Shown piece after piece: positions 10,740 through 20,872 of a stretch of 64,000 nucleotides of DNA. Source of the DNA: Cryptomeria japonica (lineage: Eukaryota > Streptophyta > Pinopsida > Cupressales > Cupressaceae); NCBI RefSeq assembly GCF_030272615.1, contig NC_081410.1, forward strand, positions 504,670,942-504,734,941, read 5' to 3'. The position numbers were made by a program, and so were the translations under genes. The notes below the pieces were generated by a model. That model did no database searches, was not told the origin of the DNA, and was given only the letters and a program-made list of their open reading frames with translations. The first letter of the stretch is position 1. Each line of letters opens with the position of its first letter.

Positions 10740-13700
10740 ATGAGTTTTACAACAATAAGCCCTACCTACACTATTCCCGTTAGACGAAGCCGTAGAATTA
10801 AGTCTTTCCAAGGTTTAATTACTGAGGAAATGGAACCTAATTTGAATAGCCTTTTAACGAGGACATGGGTAATTCCTCTAATCCTCCTAATGATGAAGAA
10901 TCTCTCCATGAGGTTTCTGTAGAACAACTTTCGAAATTGGATAACCAATTTGACAATTTTCGACAATGGATGTCTCAAGAATACCCTGATAGTCAAGCTC
11001 TTCCTTTAATTGAGGGTCTAAAACGTATGCTTCAAAGTGATAAGAATGGAATTGATATTTTGTGTGGTATTGCACACATTGTGGATTCAAATGTGATGCC
11101 TATGAAGAGTTGTGCCGAAACCTTAGGTTATACACAACCTCCTACACAAGTCAATCATTCTATTCCTTTGACAACTTCTATTGCTAGCATACCTACTTTT
11201 ACATCAAACATAATGGCTACTTCTACACAAGACATTCCTCCTATGATCACCAGTCATGGGGGCAACCCTTCTTCTTCAATTAACCCTCTTCCTTCATTCA
11301 ATCCGACTTCTTCATTCATTCCTTCAATGAGTGTGCCTATTATATCACCACAAATGAACATGACGCAAGGGGGCAATTCATTTAACCATTAAATCCCTCC
11401 TTGTAGTATTCCTCCTGTCCAATCATCTCCTATGACTAATTATCATAGAGTCCCACCACCTTATTCTTTACCTTCTTTCAATAACATAACACCTCCATCT
11501 CAATCTAACACATCCAATATGAATTCTTCGACTGAAGCGACCATTAACAATCTTGCACAAACTGTCTCTTCTTTACAGCAACAAATTGCCTCTATGAATC
11601 AATCTAAGTTTAGTGTGCCCACATTTGATGTTGCGAGCCCACTTTCTCTTGACATTGTTCGAGCTATCCCTCCTAAACATGTTGAAATCCCGCATTTGGA
11701 GCTTTATAATGGTAAAGGTGATCCTCTAACACATGTTAAGACTTTTCAAACAATTTGTACTAATTTTGCTTATGACCAAAGGTTGCTTGCAAAACTATTT
11801 ACTAGAACATTAAGAGACAAAGCCCTACAATGGTATTGCTCGTTGCCTTCTTATTCTATTACTTCTTTCGAACAACTTGCAAATGCTTTCATTCAACAAT
11901 TTCAAAACAATATAAGTCCTAAGGTTACTTTGATTGATTTAATGCATTGTAAACAAGGTGTTAAAGAAAAAGTGACTGATTTCATTGGTAGATATAAGCA
12001 TTTGTATGCTCAAATTTCTTTTCCAGTGCCTGATAATGATATTCAAAGAATCTTTATTTCTAATTTACAAAAAGATATTCGAGACAAACTTCTGTTTTCT
12101 GAGTTTACTTCTTTCCAACAGTTGTGTACCACTCTTCACAATTATCAACTGACTGTGAGTCAAATGGAACAATCACATCCTATGGCTCCGAGTGATAAGG
12201 GTGATAGCAGTCAACAACCATTTGGGAAGTTTAAACCGAACAGAGATTCTATTAAATTCAATGAAAACATCATCAACAACAATGTGAATGCAGCATCAGG
12301 TGTGCCTCCTATTTCTAAATTTTTCAAGAAAGAAAGAAAGTATACTCCTTTGAATGAATCATTGCATAGTATTATGAATAAGTTATTGGAACAAAATGTG
12401 CTTACTCTTCCTCCTATAAGACAAATTGATCCTGCAAAGATTACTTCACCTTATTTTGATAACAAAGCCTTTTGTCAATTTCATCGTCAGCCTGGGCATG
12501 ATACTGAAAAATGTTTTTCTTTAAAGGGTAAAATTCAGGATTTGATTGATAATAATACTATTTCTGTTTCTGGAGTGAATGATAAAGGCAATACATCTGT
12601 AGCTCCTCCTAATCAAAATCTTCAGATTTTCACTGATCCATTGCCTTCTCATACCTCTAATGCAATTGAGGCTAATGATTCCTCTCTTTCATCTGATGGT
12701 CTTGTGTCTATGACCCCGAATGTGATTAACTTTGTAGAGCAGCAAGAAATCCCTGAAGAACCTTCCATCACATTTGATTCCAGTGAAACCATTAGGGCAC
12801 CTGATGGTCCTTTATACATAGTTGCAAAAGTTAAGAATACACCTTGCCGTGGAGTGCTTATTGATCCTTCATGCATGGTTAATGTTATTACTGAAGAATT
12901 TCTTTTTACCTTGCAATTGAATCAAGTGATCTATGACAAAACAGATGTGATTGTGAAACTATTTGATGCATTTTCTTCCCCTGCAATTGGTTCTATTACA
13001 TTGCCTATTGAGGTCCATAACAAATCTCTTGATGTGAACTTTGCTATTATTCCATCCTCCGAACAATTTCATGTGAAGCTTGGCTATCCTTGGCTATCTT
13101 CCATGAAAGCTATTGCTTCTCCTATTCACAAGTGTTTGAAATTTCCCTATAATGGTGAAGTTGTTACTGTCAATCATAGTCTCTTTAAACCAGCTGAAAG
13201 AACTTCTAGCGTTCCTATTGATTACTTTTGGCCTAAACAATTCCAATCTCTTCCCCCGCGAAGTGATCATCTTTTCAAATCTTATCAAAAGTGGAAAACA
13301 GATATGCTCTTATCTCTAAGTGAACCTAGAACACCTAAACTTGACATTCCTATCATTCTTGAGAAGGAAGTTCTTCCTTTGAAAGATAAAACTAGTGTCT
13401 TTCCTCAAGAAGATTCCCAACCCATCCCTATGGATGTGACTATGTCTATGCCTAATAAACTTCCTAAGAGTAGATCTATACCTCCTCGTCATGACGGACT
13501 TGGTCTTCTCCCTAAACCAAATATTTTTCCCTTATATGGAGCAGTTCCTCCTCCTTCTTTTTATAGAGAGAAGAGACCTTCTCCTTCTCCTATTATCCAG
13601 CCTAAGAGACCACAACCTAAACACCCAAGTGCTAAGGACGAGAACATTCCTCCTCCTCAATCTTCTCCACTTCCTACTAAGACTAGATGAAATCGTTCTG

Positions 13701-14167
13701 CACGTGAACTCCGGCGAAAGCGTCATCTTAGAGCTCAAACTTTGCAATCTCCAAAAACACCTTCAACAAGCATTATTCCATTTTCTCCTCAGCCGGACAT
13801 TGAGCCTAAATCTCCTAAACATAAGATGCATGATGGTCTTGATCCTGTGCGAGTTAAAGATCCTATTTTTATAAATCTTGATGATGATATAGATGAAAAT
13901 GTTATGCATGATGAAAATGTTACTCCTCTTGCTTCTGATAGTGAATATGAACTTGTTGATGTTGATAACCATTTATCTAATGAATTTTCTAAAGCACTTA
14001 TCCTAGCTCCTAGACAAGAACAACGTGGCTCGGAACATGAACATAGCCCTTGTTTGGATCTTGTGATAGCTCCATCTGTTGTGTTGGATGTTCCTCCTCT
14101 AGCGTGTTCCCTGCCTTCCCGAAACATTGATCAGCAAGATCGGGGGGTAGATGACGTGCTAGACTAG
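10740..14167 (+). pseudogene. gag: Gag polyprotein with protease-like domain, element A (broken)
   Basis: One reading frame of about 1,140 codons carries three visible breaks. It starts at ATG 10740 (MSFTTISPTYTIPVRRSRR). It shifts frame by one base near a CCTTTT run at about 10850, then reads through a TAA at 11390-11392 and a TGA at 13688-13690 to a stop at 14165-14167. Order of parts: N-terminal segment; P/S/T-rich linker; gag capsid-like domain at about 11660-12170 with LYNGKGDPLTHVKTF and LRDKALQWYCSLPSYSITSF; a zinc knuckle of the Tat form C-x2-H-x4-H-x4-C at 12472-12513 (CQFHRQPGHDTEKC); an aspartic-protease-like domain at about 12800-13170; a proline-rich tail. The protease motif reads LIDPSC where the family has D-(S/T/P)-G, so the active-site glycine is replaced. 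No RT follows. The breaks are point changes in otherwise well-kept coding sequence, suggesting recent inactivation. Confidence 0.85.
11432..13690 (+). CDS. gag: Largest uninterrupted gag piece of A (capsid, zinc knuckle, protease-like)
   Basis: A 752-codon open segment of the frame above. Residues about 85-240 form the retrotransposon gag domain, recognised from ALQWYCSLPSYSITSFEQLA followed by FIGRYKHLYAQI and the LHNYQ helix. Residues about 345-360 hold the CHHC knuckle. Residues about 455-570 resemble a retropepsin fold: VAKVKNTPCRGVLIDPS, later IGSITLPIEV, FAIIPSSEQFHVKLGYPWL and KFPYNGEV. A second unexplained conserved-looking stretch is FWPKQFQSLPPRSDHLFKSY. Gag should self-assemble into the particle that holds the RNA; the zinc knuckle should bind it. 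The first ATG of this piece is not the native start. Confidence 0.85.
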   Translation: MTNYHRVPPPYSLPSFNNITPPSQSNTSNMNSSTEATINNLAQTVSSLQQQIASMNQSKFSVPTFDVASPLSLDIVRAIPPKHVEIPHLELYNGKGDPLTHVKTFQTICTNFAYDQRLLAKLFTRTLRDKALQWYCSLPSYSITSFEQLANAFIQQFQNNISPKVTLIDLMHCKQGVKEKVTDFIGRYKHLYAQISFPVPDNDIQRIFISNLQKDIRDKLLFSEFTSFQQLCTTLHNYQLTVSQMEQSHPMAPSDKGDSSQQPFGKFKPNRDSIKFNENIINNNVNAASGVPPISKFFKKERKYTPLNESLHSIMNKLLEQNVLTLPPIRQIDPAKITSPYFDNKAFCQFHRQPGHDTEKCFSLKGKIQDLIDNNTISVSGVNDKGNTSVAPPNQNLQIFTDPLPSHTSNAIEANDSSLSSDGLVSMTPNVINFVEQQEIPEEPSITFDSSETIRAPDGPLYIVAKVKNTPCRGVLIDPSCMVNVITEEFLFTLQLNQVIYDKTDVIVKLFDAFSSPAIGSITLPIEVHNKSLDVNFAIIPSSEQFHVKLGYPWLSSMKAIASPIHKCLKFPYNGEVVTVNHSLFKPAERTSSVPIDYFWPKQFQSLPPRSDHLFKSYQKWKTDMLLSLSEPRTPKLDIPIILEKEVLPLKDKTSVFPQEDSQPIPMDVTMSMPNKLPKSRSIPPRHDGLGLLPKPNIFPLYGAVPPPSFYREKRPSPSPIIQPKRPQPKHPSAKDENIPPPQSSPLPTKTR

Positions 14168-14896
14168 TTTCATTAGCATAGCAGATTCTTTCCTCCTCTC
14201 TTTCGTTACTTCTTCTATATGTTATTCTCATTCTTCTATTTGTTGTCCTTAGTGTTGTCTACTTGAGGACGATGCAAAGCATTGAGATCTCTCGATCTCT
14301 CTCATGTTGACTCAAAAGACACATGTGTTCCCTTCTTCTAGGTGACCTTCCTTGATTGGGGAATGAAGAACAATTATGCATACATACATATGATATATAT
14401 ACATGAATTATCATACAGCATACTGACCCCGAGGAAAGCGAAGTCACCTCGTGCTTTGTGTTTTGTGTCTATTATCCTTCGGTTTATCTCACACTTGGGG
14501 GCTAAATCCTTGCGATAGCGTGCTCCTTTCCTTTCTCACTTTTTATATGTATCACTACGTTAAAACAATCACCCCCGGTGAGGCGTGTGCGATCGCTTTA
14601 ACGTAGGGGGGCATACATCCCGTTCATATCTTTTCAAGATACTTGAAAATTTCTTGGTAAATTTAACCTTGCCTTGAGAATTTTTTATATCTTTCTTGCA
14701 TGACTCATAGTGAGGGAACCTTACTACTGACAGTCATGGTTCTCCCTCATGATTTTCCCTTTTACTTTGTCAATCGAAGTCGTAAGATCCTTAGTCCACT
14801 GGGGGCTTGGTGTATCTTGCCTCCTTGATGTGGTGAAAGTCTTTCAATGTTGTTTCCTTGTACTTTACCGGAAGTATGAGAATACATACTCCCGCT
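14168..14896 (+). other. 3' untranslated region of A
   Basis: About 730 bp between the coding frame and the polypurine tract. It has no RT, RNase H or integrase remnants and no convincing open frame, showing that pol is absent rather than merely displaced. Confidence 0.7.
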
Positions 14897-14911
14897 AAAG
14901 TGGGGGCTAAA
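14897..14911 (+). promoter_or_regulatory. Polypurine tract of A
   Basis: AAAGTGGGGGCTAAA directly abuts the 3' LTR. The identical 15 bases abut the 3' LTR of B at 28043-28057. Confidence 0.85.
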
Positions 14912-16149
14912 TGTAGCATCCTAAAATTGTGACATTTGCAATTTCGACTGCATTTCGGTCTTCACGATGGCGACGCAACACGCAACCTGAATGGAGACCC
15001 TGAAACTTGCTCACGACACTGAAAACTGCATTTTTCAAGCACCCTGGCCTGAACCTCCTTGCACCCTGCTGTCCCGGGAGGTGGGACCAGAGCGCCCAGC
15101 ACCCTGGTCCTTCAGGACCAGGGCGCCCAGTGCCCTGGTCCCTGGGTCCTATTTTGGGCCCGGTCTCCTAAGGAGATTGCGGGTCTTTTTGTTTGCAATT
15201 TGGAAATTACATTTCTTGGTCGGCCTAAGGTCGAGAAAATCAGTCTATCAGCCCTAATTGACAAGTATATAAACTACATTTTTCTCTCTCATTTGGAGAT
15301 AACACATACATGACGGAAAAAGCGTGGAAACTATATTCAAGCATTCAAGCATTCAAGCATTCAAGCATTCCTTCTAAGTCTCCATTCAAGGCTAAGTGTT
15401 GCATTCAAGACAAGGATTCAACCATTGAAGAGGAGATCACTTACTACATGCTACATACAACATACTACAACAACATACAACATCTATACCTTCGCACATA
15501 AGGATAAAAACATCCTTAGAACAAGGTATTAGTACTTGTTTTACAGTCATTTACATTTACAGCTCTTGCTCATTTCTTGGTTAATTCCAAAACCGGGGTT
15601 TGACCTAAAGGCAAACCCCTAATCCCTAACCCCCCAATCGTCTTCGCTTTTCTGTGTGTAGGTTGCAGGTACGCGGCTGAAATTGAAGATCTGGAATCCT
15701 TGTGCAGAGACGAACCGATCCCCCTTCGTTTAACGGATTTTTCATAGGACAGTGGCGCCGGGCGCCATCGTCCCGACAACTTTTGCTCAAATTTGCAGGA
15801 CAGCGCCGTATCGACATTTTACTGCTAATTCCAGGTCCGCAGCTTCATACTATATTCCTATCTCAGTTTATAAGCGAATCTTTGTCACTTTCTATGCATG
15901 CTTAGCTTAATTCTTCTATCAACATTCTTTACAAAAGAGGGTAGCCTTGCTTTCTTAACCCTTGAAACACATTTAGCATCCAATCTTGCATTGCGTGGGA
16001 TTGGATCTTGTGGGTTTCAACCCCTCTTTTGAATGTAAAGTCTCTCCCCTAAGTGAAAACCATCGAATCCTAGCGAACCTCCCTTCTCTCTCCTCGGAGT
16101 TGGAAGAGGGGAGAACAACTAGGGTTCGATCGCGATTTTCCGCTTTACA
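14912..16149 (+). repeat. 3' LTR of element A
   Basis: 1238 bp, same ends as the 5' LTR. The length difference of 31 bp is exactly one additional hairpin unit (two copies at 15084-15110 and 15115-15141 against one). TATA box at 15266-15272. Confidence 0.92.
15084..15141. repeat. Two tandem GC hairpins in 3' LTR of A
   Basis: The second copy has perfectly complementary 10-nt arms GGACCAGGGC and GCCCTGGTCC around a 7-nt loop; the first has single differences in its arms. Confidence 0.85.
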
Positions 16150-16154
16150 ACTAT
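16150..16154. repeat. Target site duplication of A, right copy (ACTAT)
   Basis: Follows the 3' LTR end TTTACA and equals 8356-8360. Confidence 0.9.
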
Positions 16155-16895
16155 TATATCTTACATGATTGAGATCTCAAAGTTGGTCTTATTTTGGTAC
16201 TAGTTTCATGTGTCTAAATTTTTGTCCCCCAACATATTTATAATGATTTATTATTAGTGATCGTGGTTTTGCGCATATGTTTATATATCTTTTTAGAGGT
16301 ACATCTAATCCCGAGCCTCAATCCTTCTTAGAGGTCTACTTTCTTTAGTTCTAGATTGGTTTTTCTTTTATTGGTGACTTTTCATGCCTAAATTATGCAC
16401 TTCAAAACTTAAATTATTGCAGGTCATTGTATTGTACTCTCAGGTATTAAACTTTCAAGATCCCTAATATCTAAAAGAATAAATCATGTTGGGACTCCTA
16501 ACTTTGATTCCCTTATATCTTTCTTCGGAACTCTGTTCTTAGTCTATGGTAGAAAATATGGTGTTACTCAAATGGTACTTTAAAACTTGTATATTAAGTA
16601 ACATAATCTAAGATATTTGATTACATAATAGGATGCATGTTTATCAAATTAAAAATGACTTAATCTTGAGGAAGACATGTTTCTTGACACCATTAATGGT
16701 CTTATATGTGCTTGGTATTGCACATGCAAGCATAACCAAGGATATAAAAAGAGATGAAGTATGAATACAAGGGATATGTGATGGAATAGATTTGACAACC
16801 GGCAGACAACTGAGAGGGGGGGTGAATCAATTGTCTCACAAACTCATAGAAATTAAACTTAAAATTTGATATGATTATTAACCATGAAAGCATAA
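16155..16895. other. Spacer between A and B; end is a split older repeat
   Basis: 16155-16700 shows nothing recognisable. From about 16790 a repeat-like sequence begins (GACAACCGGCAGACAACTG, then a run of Gs and TGAATCA). It is interrupted by element B and resumes after 29681, which contains a segment of the type TTTTTGACATGGAAAACTC, GGGAAAACCATGGTGGGAAC. The last five bases (16891-16895, CATAA) are the left target duplication of B. Confidence 0.5.
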
Positions 16896-17224
16896 TGTAA
16901 TGTCATAAATTGTACGCACTTGCTAAAGCAGTACAATTTAACACCTAGTTTAGCACCCGCCTTGGCGCAGTTGCACTTTGCATGACATTTCCCCTTTAGC
17001 ACTTAATTAATCGAATTAATTAGGTCTAAAGGTTCTATTTCACGATTTTCCACATCACAAAGTCGGGCCCTTTCATTAAAGCATGCCCCTTTCATTTTAT
17101 TCCTCCAATACATCACTTAATCAAAAACCCTAATTAGGCCCTATTCTGAGCTTGGGGGCTTAATTTCGGGGGTCAAAACATCTCGAAATCACCTGTAACT
17201 TCAGGATTCTCTCTAAAATCATCA

Positions 17225-17315
17225 TATCTGACGGTCCTGAAAATTTGGTGAAAAGTTGTCGGGACCGTGGCGCCCGGAGTGCACACGGTCCCGGACATTT
17301 TTCCTGAAATTTTAG
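17225..17315. repeat. Inverted-repeat hairpin module in 5' LTR of B
   Basis: Left arm CCTGAAAATTTGGTGAAAAG, centre CGGGACCGTGGCGCCCGGAG followed by CACGGTCCCG, right arm CATTTTTCCTGAAATTTTAGG. It matches the two modules in the leader of A, and the 3' LTR copy is at about 28388-28478. Confidence 0.75.
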
Positions 17316-18037
17316 GAGCGCGATCCAATCATAAAATAAAGCTTAACCCCAAGAAATTGGCGGGATATTCAATCTCTAGGTCGGCCAAAAGACGAAATTG
17401 CGACCTAGGGTTTCATACATAAGAGCTCTCTTTCTTCATTTGAAAGGATCCAATTTTTGTTTTCAGGAACTTCATATGCAGCGAAAGAGAAGATCTTTGA
17501 AGACTTCAACATCTTACAACATCCCTCTATCAAGCATCTATCAAATTCATTCATCCACTTAGGGCTTGGAAGACATTGAAGAACAATAGGAGATTACCGA
17601 CTAAAGATTGGCTTGTACTCCTTCCTTGAGGGTTGGGTATGATTTCATGTTGTTTTCATGTCTTTACGTAAGCTTCAATACATCATTTATTCATGCTTTA
17701 GATCACTTTGCATCTTGATTTAGAGCATTTACGTTATCATTCACAAGCAATTAGGGTTTACTTTCTAGGTTGCTCTAGTTTGCTTTCTTGCATTTTAGGA
17801 CCTTGCACACACACTAGGTCTGCACACACAATACATTTTACAAAACAACTTGGCTATTCGTGGAGGTGGAAATCACCGAAGCGGGGGTTTGACTAAGGCA
17901 AAACCCTATATAGCCGCCCATACACCCTTTTTCAGATATCATTGCAGGTTTCGGGATTCAGACGACGTCGCGGGATACAGATCCGGAGAGAGAAGGTCGA
18001 GACAGCACTCTGTATCAAATTGCAGAGCAGAAGACTA

Positions 18038-18158
18038 GGACAGGGGCGCTGGGCGCCCTGGTCCTACCAGGACAGCGGCGCTGGGTGCCCTGGTCCTACC
18101 AGGACAGCGGCGCTGGGCGCCCTGGTCCCTAGGACAGAGGCGCTGGGCGCCCTGGTCC
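18038..18158. repeat. Array of four GC hairpins in 5' LTR of B
   Basis: Four 27-nt units at 18038-18064, 18070-18096, 18102-18128 and 18132-18158. Each has the form GGACAG.GGCGC, TGG, GCGCCCTGGTCC (last-arm variants), with near-complementary arms. Spacing is 30-32 bases. The corresponding 3' LTR array (29200-29256) has two units. Confidence 0.88.
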
Positions 18159-18592
18159 TCCGGACAGACAGCTTTCAGACAGCTTTCCGACAATGTTCCA
18201 GAGTGCAGAACAGCAATTTCCGGTGCAGTTTTCAGGACAGTGGTGCCCGCGCCCCCGTCCCGAACATTTTCAGTCCGATTTTGACTCCGGGTACACATCT
18301 GCATTCTTATTTCATCCTTGTATTTACAGCTGTTCATTGTTTAATCTCAATTCTGCAATCTTGTTATTATCTCATACTTGCATTTTGGGATTAGGGTTTG
18401 AACTTGCATTACTTGATCTTACAATTTCAACAAGGGAATAGAAATCCTAATAGATATCCCGTGGCTCTCTCTTTCACAAAAAGAAGTAGCCAATTGTGCG
18501 ATATCTCTAGGCTCTTTCGTATTCCGTAATGTGTGTCAAAAGGTAGGATTAGGGCATGATTAACCTAGTCTCGCTTTTTCCCCCACACATTT

Positions 18593-18612
18593 TGGTGAAC
18601 CTGACATGAATC
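18593..18612 (+). promoter_or_regulatory. Primer binding site of B (tRNA-Trp)
   Basis: TGGTGAACCTGACATGAATC starts three bases after the LTR. It matches the complement of the tRNA-Trp 3' end over 20 positions with two mismatches. Confidence 0.75.
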
Positions 18613-18752
18613 TATCATTGCTTCCTCTTGCATTGCATTTGTTAGATCTAGATCTAGATTTAGTGTGTTTTCATTTCATTTTCATTAAAAAGGAAAAAAA
18701 AAAGTGTGTTTCTTTGCATTGGGTGTTTAAAGTTTTGTGCAATCTTTTCAAA

Positions 18753-20872
18753 ATGTCAGATTTTTATTTGCAAAATGTTCATGCTTTCGATGATTATTAT
18801 GAGTATAGCCAAGATGAATTAGATGAAGCTTTAGATGAGTTTTTGAACCCTAAAGATGCCAAACCTTCATTTTACCAAAAACTCATAAACCTTGTTACTA
18901 TGCCATTTCGTTGTGATGAGAAAGATAAGTTGAATGAGTCCTCTCAAGGGTACATTCCTATCAACTCTTCCACTAAATCTAGTAACATGGTTGTTTTCAC
19001 CAATCCCCTCTATGAGGAGATGTCTCCTTTTGAATCAAAAGATAAACCTTTCAATAGATATGATCATGCTTTGTTGGATGATGCTCTTGATGACTTTGTG
19101 GCTTTATCGAAATCTTTAAACAAGAACAAAACTTCTAAATTAGTTAACATGATAAACTTGAATGAGCATAAAAGCCTCTCTTTGAAGTCCAAGGAGCTTA
19201 TCCTTCTCCCACCTTTCAAGTTTCTAAGTCACCTCTCCTTACTGTCCAAGGAGGGTATGATCATGATTCCTTTCGTACTCCGAATAAACCAATCATCACT
19301 GTGCAAGGAAGAAAACCTATAAGTCCTTATAATTATGCCAAGCAAATAACTAGAGAGAGTTATCATGCGGTTGCCCATACTTATCATACCAGAAATAATA
19401 GGCAGCCTAGTCCTCCTCCTGTTACCCCAGTTTCCCTTCCGAATCCTCAACCGGTTCTTCCACAAGCTCCACGTATTTCACAAGTTCTTGGAAAGGAATA
19501 TGATCTCATAGAACAACTTAAAGCTACCCCTGCTAAGATATCCCTTTGGGATTTGATTCAAACTTCTTCCGCTCATCATGGAATGTTACAAGATGCCTTG
19601 AAAGATTTGAATGCTCCTCCACCGAATACATCTAGTAATATAGCATCTTTGGTTAACTCTGTGATGAATCCTAAAGCTCAAATTGTGTTTACCCAAGATG
19701 AGTTGCCTACTAGTGAAATCCAACATCAATATGATCCCTTGATGATTGTGGTTATCATGAAAGACACGGCTATAAGGCGAACACTTTTAGATAATGGCTC
19801 TGGTCTTAATGTGTGTAGCATTAATCTTTTGCATAAGATGAATGTGGATACATCCTTAATTGAACCGGACTCTCGTCCTATTCGAGGCTTTGATAATGTG
19901 GCTAAAACTTCATTAGGTACTATCACCTTACCCATCACAGTGGGGCCTGTTACTTTGCCTACACCTATCCATGTTATGTCGGGAAATCTAACGTACAACT
20001 TGCTACTGGGGAGACCTTCGATTCACAGTATGCAAGCTGTCCCTTCTACATTGCATAGACAAGTTAAATTTATTTATAACAATAAGACATATACCTTGAT
20101 AGGTGATACTAATTTTCAAGCTTGTTTGCAAACATCCACTTCTAAGGGGGGTTCTTCTAAGCCATCCTCATCTAGTGATGAATCTTTAAATAAGATACCT
20201 ATCGGTGAATCCTCGCTCTCCGATGATCAAAATTCTTTGGATGAGTCTGGAGCTCTTGGAGAAGATTCTTCTCGACTTGAAACTACACATAAGAAGGATT
20301 TTGATCCTGGGAAGATCCTCGAAGACGACGATTGAGGATCCCTTGATTTTAATCCTACCTTTGTGGGTGAATATAAGGTTCCTTCTAGAGAAATTAAAGT
20401 TGAAAAGAAGGAAGAAGCTGAAAATCATAAAGTTGAATAGAAAGAAGAAACTAAAAATCAATCAACCTTACCTGAATCTATGAGTAATAATTTTGTGGCC
20501 GCCTCTCAAACTTCTTCTCCTCACATCTCTAATTATGAAGAGTTTGATTCTTTGTCTTATGAAAAACCACCTTCTCTTCCTGAAATGGTTGATCGTTATG
20601 GTCATGGTTTTCGCATTTTTGCTAAGCATGGGTATCATGGAAAAGGTTGTGGTGCTCATGAACAAGGGATAAGAGTTCCTCTAGAGACTAATTTTCACAA
20701 TTATGCCTTTGGACTTGGCTATAATCCCTGCAGACGTACTAAAGCTTCTAAAAGACCATGCATTAGTGTTAATGCTATCTCTACATCTCTATCAATACAA
20801 CACCCTGAGTATATTGATGGGGATCCTCGGGTGATTGTGCTTTGGATATCTTCCCTACCGACGATGCTTTAG
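18753..20872 (+). pseudogene. ORF upstream of RT in B: acidic N-terminus, protease, G-patch-like segment (broken)
   Basis: ATG 18753 opens MSDFYLQNVHAFDDYYEY, an acidic segment rich in D/E with YSQDELDEALDEF and, later, ALLDDALDDF. The frame shifts by one at an AAAA run (about 19170) and continues as a repeat of VQGAYP / VQGGYD / VQGRKP. Next comes the typical Tat pre-protease block (YDLIEQLKATPAKISLWDLI) and a retropepsin domain at about 19730-20100 with LLDNGSGLNV, LGTITLPITV and LLLGRPSIHSM. Stops at 20333-20335 (TGA) and 20438-20440 (TAG) interrupt it. A G-patch-like stretch GFRIFAKHGYHGKGCGAHEQ…GI lies at 20604-20680. A frameshift at about 20830 joins it to RT. No capsid domain and no CCHC knuckle are present. 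Confidence 0.8.

Larger units (their letters stand above)
8361..16149 (+). mobile_element. Element A: gag-only LTR retrotransposon (non-autonomous, Tat-like)
   Basis: Two LTRs (8361-9567 and 14912-16149) start TGTA and end TTTACA. They are flanked by the exact 5-bp duplication ACTAT (8356-8360 and 16150-16154). Inside are a tRNA-Trp primer site, a 1.2-kb leader, one long gag plus protease-like reading frame, and a polypurine tract. No RT, RNase H or integrase motif occurs anywhere in the 5.3-kb internal region. The two LTRs differ by about a dozen substitutions by eye plus one 31-bp hairpin unit, so the insertion is fairly young. Copying and integration must come from another element; B, 0.75 kb downstream, shares its primer site and polypurine tract. 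Confidence 0.92.
16896..18589 (+). repeat. 5' LTR of element B
   Basis: 1694 bp, TGTAATGTCATAAATTG…CCCCCACACA. It holds one long inverted-repeat module (about 17225-17315), a GGGGGTTTG…CAAAACCC stem near 17883-17905, a possible TATA box (TATATAG, 17907-17913), four GC hairpins (18038-18158) and a further palindromic GGACAGTGGTGCCCGCGCCC (about 18235-18262). The 3' LTR is 75 bp shorter, mostly because it has two hairpins instead of four. Confidence 0.92.

Noticed and set aside
13491-13874. 127-codon Leu-rich frame
   Set aside because: Shifted reading of the proline-rich tail of gag in A.
18038-18158. CRISPR array
   Set aside because: Spacers of three to five bases and a eukaryotic LTR context; it is a minisatellite of hairpins.
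17942-18441. Frames on both strands across the LTR hairpin array of B
   Set aside because: Produced by GC-rich repeat units lacking stops; copy number differs between LTRs, and the frame is not kept.
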